Source: Brachionus plicatilis (lineage: Eukaryota > Rotifera > Eurotatoria > Ploima > Brachionidae). From it: DNA of 64,000 nucleotides. The stretch is from the NCBI GenBank assembly GCA_010279815.1, contig QEOQ01000658.1:285131-349130 (forward strand), written 5' to 3'. The position numbers and the translations under genes were made by a program. Under the pieces are notes generated by a model that saw only the letters and a list, made by a program, of their open reading frames with translations, ran no database searches and had not been told where the DNA came from. This document shows, one piece after another, positions 59,501 through 64,000 of this stretch (the stretch's first letter is position 1; each line of letters starts with the position of its first letter).

Positions 59501-62500
59501 AATAGTGGAAATTCAGAAGAAAGAATCCAGAAATTGGTCTTGCAAAAATCCGATTTGGAAACTCAAATCAAAGAAATTGAAGACAAATTATCCCAACAAG
59601 AATCTAGTGCAAGTGATTTAAGTTCTAAAAAGAAAAAATTAGAACAAGAGATCAACGATTTGAAGCGAGACGTTGATGAATTTAAGACTAAATTGAGTAA
59701 ATCGGATTCAGAAAATAAATCAAAAGATAATCAAATACACAAATTGCAAGATGAAATGGCTCGTCAAGACGAAACTATTGCTAAATTGGGCCGCGAAAAA
59801 AAACGCCTAGAGGAAGCAAATACTAAAACAGTTGAACAAGTACAACAAGAAGAAGACAAAGTAAATCACTTGAATAAAGTAAAGAGCAAATTAGAGCAGA
59901 CATTGGATGAAACTGAGGATAATTTGGAAAGAGAAAAAAAAGCAAGAGCCGACCTTGATAAAGCAAAAAGGAAATTGGAATCAGACTTGAAAAATGCTCA
60001 ATCTCAAATTGAAGAAATCGACAGACTGAAAAAAGATTTAGAAGATAATTTAAGAAGAAAGGATGCTGAAATTAATCAATTAAATTCGAAAGTCGATGAA
60101 GAACATGGACAATCAGCAAGTATGCAAAAGAAAATAAAAGAATTACAGAAACGTTTAGAAGAAGCAGAAGAAGAAATTGAAGCCGAACGTCAGTCAAAAG
60201 CTAAGGCAGAGAAGCAAAGAGCCGACTTATCAAGAGAACTTGAAGAGTTAAATGAACGTTTAGAAGAAGCTGGTGGTGCTACAACTGCTCAAATAGATTT
60301 GAACAAAAAACGAGAAGCAGAGCTATTAAAATTGAGACGTGATCTTGAAGAAGCTAACTTGCAACATGAAGCAACTGCAGCTCAGTTGAGAAAGAAGCAT
60401 CAGGATGCAGTCAATGAAATGGGTGAGCAAATTGATCAGTTACAAAAGGCTAAAAATAAGTAAACATTTTCATTCTGATTAAAACTTTAAAAGATCTAAT
60501 AACTAAAATATTTAGATTGGAAAAAGAGAAACAACTTATTAAAACCGAAGTAGATGATGCCAAAGTCCAAACTGAACAAGCTAACAAGTCAAAAGTGATA
60601 AAAAATAAATTTTATTTGCCATAAGCCAAAATTAAATTTCTAAATTCTAGGCTAATGTTGAGAAACTAGTCAAACAACTTGAATTACAATTACAAGAACT
60701 TTCCTCAAAGATAGATGAGTCATCGCGTGCAAATAATGAACTAAGCTCTCAAAAAGGACGTCTTCAGTCAGAAAATTCTAATTTGATTCAACAAATAGAA
60801 GACTTAGAAAGTCAAATTAGTAGTTTTGGTAAAACTAAGCAACAACTTCAGTCTCAAATCGAAGAGGCTAAACGAAATGCAGAAGAAGAGTCACGCGCTA
60901 AGTCATCACTGACTCAGCAATTACGTAATTTGAACACTGATTTGGATCAAGTTAAAGAACAATGTGAAGAAGAACGTGATGCTAAAGCTGAATTACAGAA
61001 ACAATTATCTAATCTAAATGCTGATTTACAACAATGGCGATCAAAATATGAAACTGAAGGTTTAGCTCGAGCTGAAGAACTTGAAGAAGCAAAGAGAAAG
61101 CTTGCTGCTAAATTGAATGAGGCTGAAGAACAAGTTGAACAAGCACTTGCAAAATGCAGCAGTCTTGAAAAGACAAAACAAAAACTGCAGGGCGAAGTTG
61201 AGGATTTGATGGTTGATGTTGAGCGTGCAAATTCGAACTCTTCATCAATGGAAAAGAAACAAAAACAATTTGACAAGCTTATTGGTGAATGGAAACAGAA
61301 ATGCCAAGATATAACACAGGAACTTGATAGTTCGCAAAAAGAAGCTCGACAATATTCAACAGAATTGTTCAAATTAAAGACGCACTTTGACCAAAGTAGT
61401 GAAACGATTGAATCATTGAAACGCGAGAACAAGAATTTAGCTGATGAAGTCAAAGACCTTATGTCTCAATTATCTGATGGAGGTAAATCAGTTCATGAAT
61501 TAGAAAAGTCACGAAAAAGAATTGAAGCTGAGAAAGATGAATTGCAAGCAGCTTTAGAAGAAATAGAGTCTTGTCTCGAGCAAGAAGAGGCTAAAGTATT
61601 AAGAGCTCAGTTAGAGTTGAGTCAAGTCAGGCAAGAAATCGACCGTCGTTTACATGAGAAAGAAGAAGAGTTTGAAAATACAAGACGCAATCACCAGAGA
61701 GCATTGGAATCAATGCAAGCAAGTCTAGAAGCTGAGACTAAAGGAAAAATTGAGGCTATCAGACAAAAAAAGAAATTAGAAACTGATATTAATGAATTGG
61801 AAATTTCATTAGATCATTCAAATCGAGCAAATGCAGACTTACAAAAAACAAATAAGAAATTGCAACAATCGATCAGCGAAATGCAATCTCAAATTGACGA
61901 TGAAGTAAGAAAGCGTGAAGAAGCTAGGGAAAGTGTGGCCCATGCTGAAAGACGAGTTATCCTTTTGGAAAGCGAACTTGAAGAAGTACGAAGCGCATTG
62001 GAACAAGCTGAAAAGGCTCGAAAGGCTGCTGAGAATGATTTACATGATGCTGCTGATAGAATTAGTGAATTAGATGCTTCAAAATCAAGCTTAGGAGCAA
62101 TAAAAAGAAAATTGGAAAGTGATTTATCATCACTCCAATCTGATTTAGATGAAGCTTTAATTGAGTTGAAAAATTCTGAGGAAAGAGTAAAAGGTGCCAC
62201 TTCGGATGCTTCTCGGTTGGCTGAAGAATTGAGATTAGAACAGGAGCATGTTTCGAATGTGGAAAAACTAAGGAAGGTATTAGAATTGCAAGTTAGAGAT
62301 TTACAAATCAGACTTGATCAGGCCGAATCAAATGCATTAAAAGGTGGAAAACGAATAATCCAAAAATTGGAACAACGCGTAAAATTCTTAATTTTTTTTT
62401 TAATTTTAGGATTTTAATTTTTTAATGCTTTATCTTTTAATCAGGTTCATGAGTTGGAAGAAGAAATAGATAATGAACAGCGTCGTCACCAAGATACTTT

Positions 62501-62912
62501 GAAGGAAGTTAAAAAGAACGACAGAAGATTGAAAGAGTTGGCTAATCAGTCAGAGGAAGATAGAAAAAATCAGGCTAGATTACAAGACCTGATAGATAAG
62601 CTTCAAAATAAGGTCAAAGTTTACAAACGACAAATCGAAGAAGCCGAAGAATTAGCAGCAATTAATTTAGCAAAATTCAGAAAAGTTCAGCATGATTTGG
62701 AGGACGCGGAAGAAAGAGCTGGACAAGCTGAAAACATGTTAAATAAGCAGAGAGCTAAGAATCGCAACTCTGTTTCGCAAGCGAGAGCAAACTCTCCACA
62801 AGTAAAATAATAATAAGGAAAAATAGTTTCAAATTTTAATTATTTTTTCTAGAGAGAACAAACTCGAGGTGGAAGCTCTGCTCCTCAAAGAGCTCAATCT
62901 GTTAGAAAATAA
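56523..62912 (+). CDS. MYH: Muscle myosin II heavy chain
   Basis: This is the motor and rod of thick filaments in muscle. Nine exons: 56523-57055, 57166-57268, 57324-57425, 57496-57658, 57723-60459, 60516-60594, 60651-62378, 62445-62801, 62853-62912. They give 1953 residues, the usual length. Domains: SH3-like N-terminus; P-loop GESGAGKT at about 179-186; switch I NNNSSRFGK; switch [21 protein letters not shown]; relay region; SH1/SH2 helix [20 protein letters not shown] region ([19 protein letters not shown]) leading to [14 protein letters not shown]; then about 1100 residues of heptad coiled coil and a non-helical tail. All catalytic motifs are intact and each motor exon is present once. 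The start ATG follows a TATA box. Reading through the last intron would end the tail at SPQVK. Confidence 0.97.
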
Positions 62913-63035
62913 AAACAATATTTTTTAATTATTAAACAGAATCAAAACTTTTCATTATAATTAAACATTTCAATCTTCCTTAGAATAAAAATAAAATATT
63001 TGAAAATTTCATTTTTTCTTTTTTATACTTTTTAT
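62913..63035 (+). terminator. Myosin 3' UTR with polyadenylation signals
   Basis: AATAAA motifs lie at about 62982-62996, roughly 70 bp after the stop codon. Confidence 0.6.
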
Positions 63036-63036
63036 A

Positions 63037-63440
63037 CAGTATGTCACAAAAGTTTAAAATCAAACTTTTTTTAGTTGGATTGTTTTATTTTTCTATTAAT
63101 CGGTCATCAAAGAAAATAAAAATCCAGATTTTTTCTTATTTCTTTATTTTTTATTTATTCAAATTCTGAATAATACAAATAAAAGATAAACAAGAAAAAA
63201 ATCCACAAAAAAATCCCAAAAGACAATTACTATTGTTTTTTAAACGAAAAATTAAATGACACAAAATGTTAGAATCAAAGGTATCTAAAGCTTTAAAATG
63301 ATCACCTTATGCTTTTATGTAAGCCTCGACACGTTTTTTCATTGAAATAATTTTTACTTCATTTTTGAAGGAAAATATTTAGTGTTCTATCTGATTGAAC
63401 CATGCCATCATGTCATATTTGTCAAAATTCATAATTTAGT
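63037..63440 (-). mobile_element. Truncated Tc1-like transposon end
   Basis: TA followed by CAGTATGTCACAAAAGT is a Tc1-type terminal repeat. On the minus strand, inside it, AWFNQIEH and SMKKRVEAYIKA-stop-GDHFKA resemble the C-terminal end of a Tc1 transposase. The other end is not in the window. Confidence 0.65.
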
Positions 63441-64000
63441 TTGTTAATACTGGCTATATGATTATGAAAGTCTAATTGATTTTAGTCATTAGCTCATTTC
63501 ATTTCAAGACATTACAAAAAGATGACTCTTTGAATCCTTTTTTTCTAAAATATGCTGATGATAGTAGGTTAAATTGCCAATGTCAAAATCACTAGTTCAA
63601 ATTAGCTACAGATAAAAATAATTTAATAATTTAAAATAAGATTATTTAATTTAACAATTTAGATTTTAAAAAATGGCTTAAAAAATTTAGCATATTTGCA
63701 TTATTTTTTTACATAAACACAGAGCAAAGGCCAAAAACCATCGACAGGTACAAGTTTTACTTGCAATACATATAATATGAGTTGAATTTTGACCAGAATA
63801 AACAATTGTTAAATATTTTGATTTTTAACCATTCGTATTTTATTTTACTCTTTTATTTTTTATTTTTTTGTCTTCAATCAATAAACGTAAAGCCAAAAAA
63901 AAAAATTATACATCACCAAATACCGACTGAACCTCAACCGCTTTGTAACCTTGGTAAACAGAACTTCGGATCAAAAGAATTAACAAAAAAAAAAAGTTAC
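63441..64000. other. AT-rich right edge
   Basis: No gene can be supported. The last 100 bp (63900-63990) are less AT-rich and might start a feature beyond the window. Confidence 0.4.

Noticed and set aside
60947..62200. Minus-strand Ser-rich frames opposite the myosin rod
   Set aside because: Mirror of the Glu/Lys/Leu heptad code; no start context or family.

Overview
The window looks like AT-rich animal nuclear DNA. Genes have GT-AG introns, most of them only 46-110 bp long, and several encode proteins diagnostic of metazoans: a striated-type muscle myosin heavy chain, a MASK/ANKHD1 ankyrin protein, Integrator subunit 8, coilin, cystinosin and the SAGA subunit SPT3. Very low GC, tiny introns and many small DNA transposons would fit a monogonont rotifer of the Brachionus type. 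That placement is inference from style, not from a search. Two assembly gaps (26165-26854 and 51369-51436) are present.

Layout. 1-1374: cystinosin, entering from the left edge. 2000-3050: transposon debris. 4291-5957: coilin. 6590-8925: repeats, including a FLYWCH-like fragment. 9471-10205 (minus): a single-pass membrane protein. 10283-12768: six identical tRNA-Gln(UUG) genes in a direct/inverted repeat array, one spacer holding a 421-bp transposon with an 8-bp target duplication. Two more identical tRNA-Gln copies lie at 25975 and 29169. 12901-18540: INTS8 in five exons, with a possible intronic alternative 3' end. 18780-22020: a LINE split by a mariner that is itself split by a small hAT element. 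23177-24099: an SPT3 homologue in four small exons. 24700-29000: small unassigned genes, the gap and one tRNA.

The most interesting stretch is 30960-37175 on the minus strand. A short INTS8 paralogue (N-terminal part only, seven exons, open throughout) lies directly upstream of a paralogue of the MASK C-terminus (linker, degenerate KH domain and tail, no ankyrin repeats). The full-length relatives of both are in the same window, at 12901-18540 and 40713-51316. The MASK-like exon starts in mid-codon at a splice acceptor and has no visible first exon. A donor in the last INTS8-like exon is in the right phase, so the two halves may form one chimeric gene. The full MASK gene follows, with a 4-kb intron full of repeats and a 5-kb second exon that is far GC-richer than its surroundings.

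51890-53830 is a mosaic of LINE, pogo-like and second-LINE remnants. 56523-62912 is a complete muscle myosin heavy chain gene of nine exons behind a TATA box. A truncated Tc1-like element closes the window.

The genes are ordinary nuclear and cytoplasmic housekeeping or muscle genes with no operon-like relationship. Coordinates of spliced genes are outer limits; exon limits are given in the evidence and were derived by hand from splice sites, reading phase and remembered family sequences.
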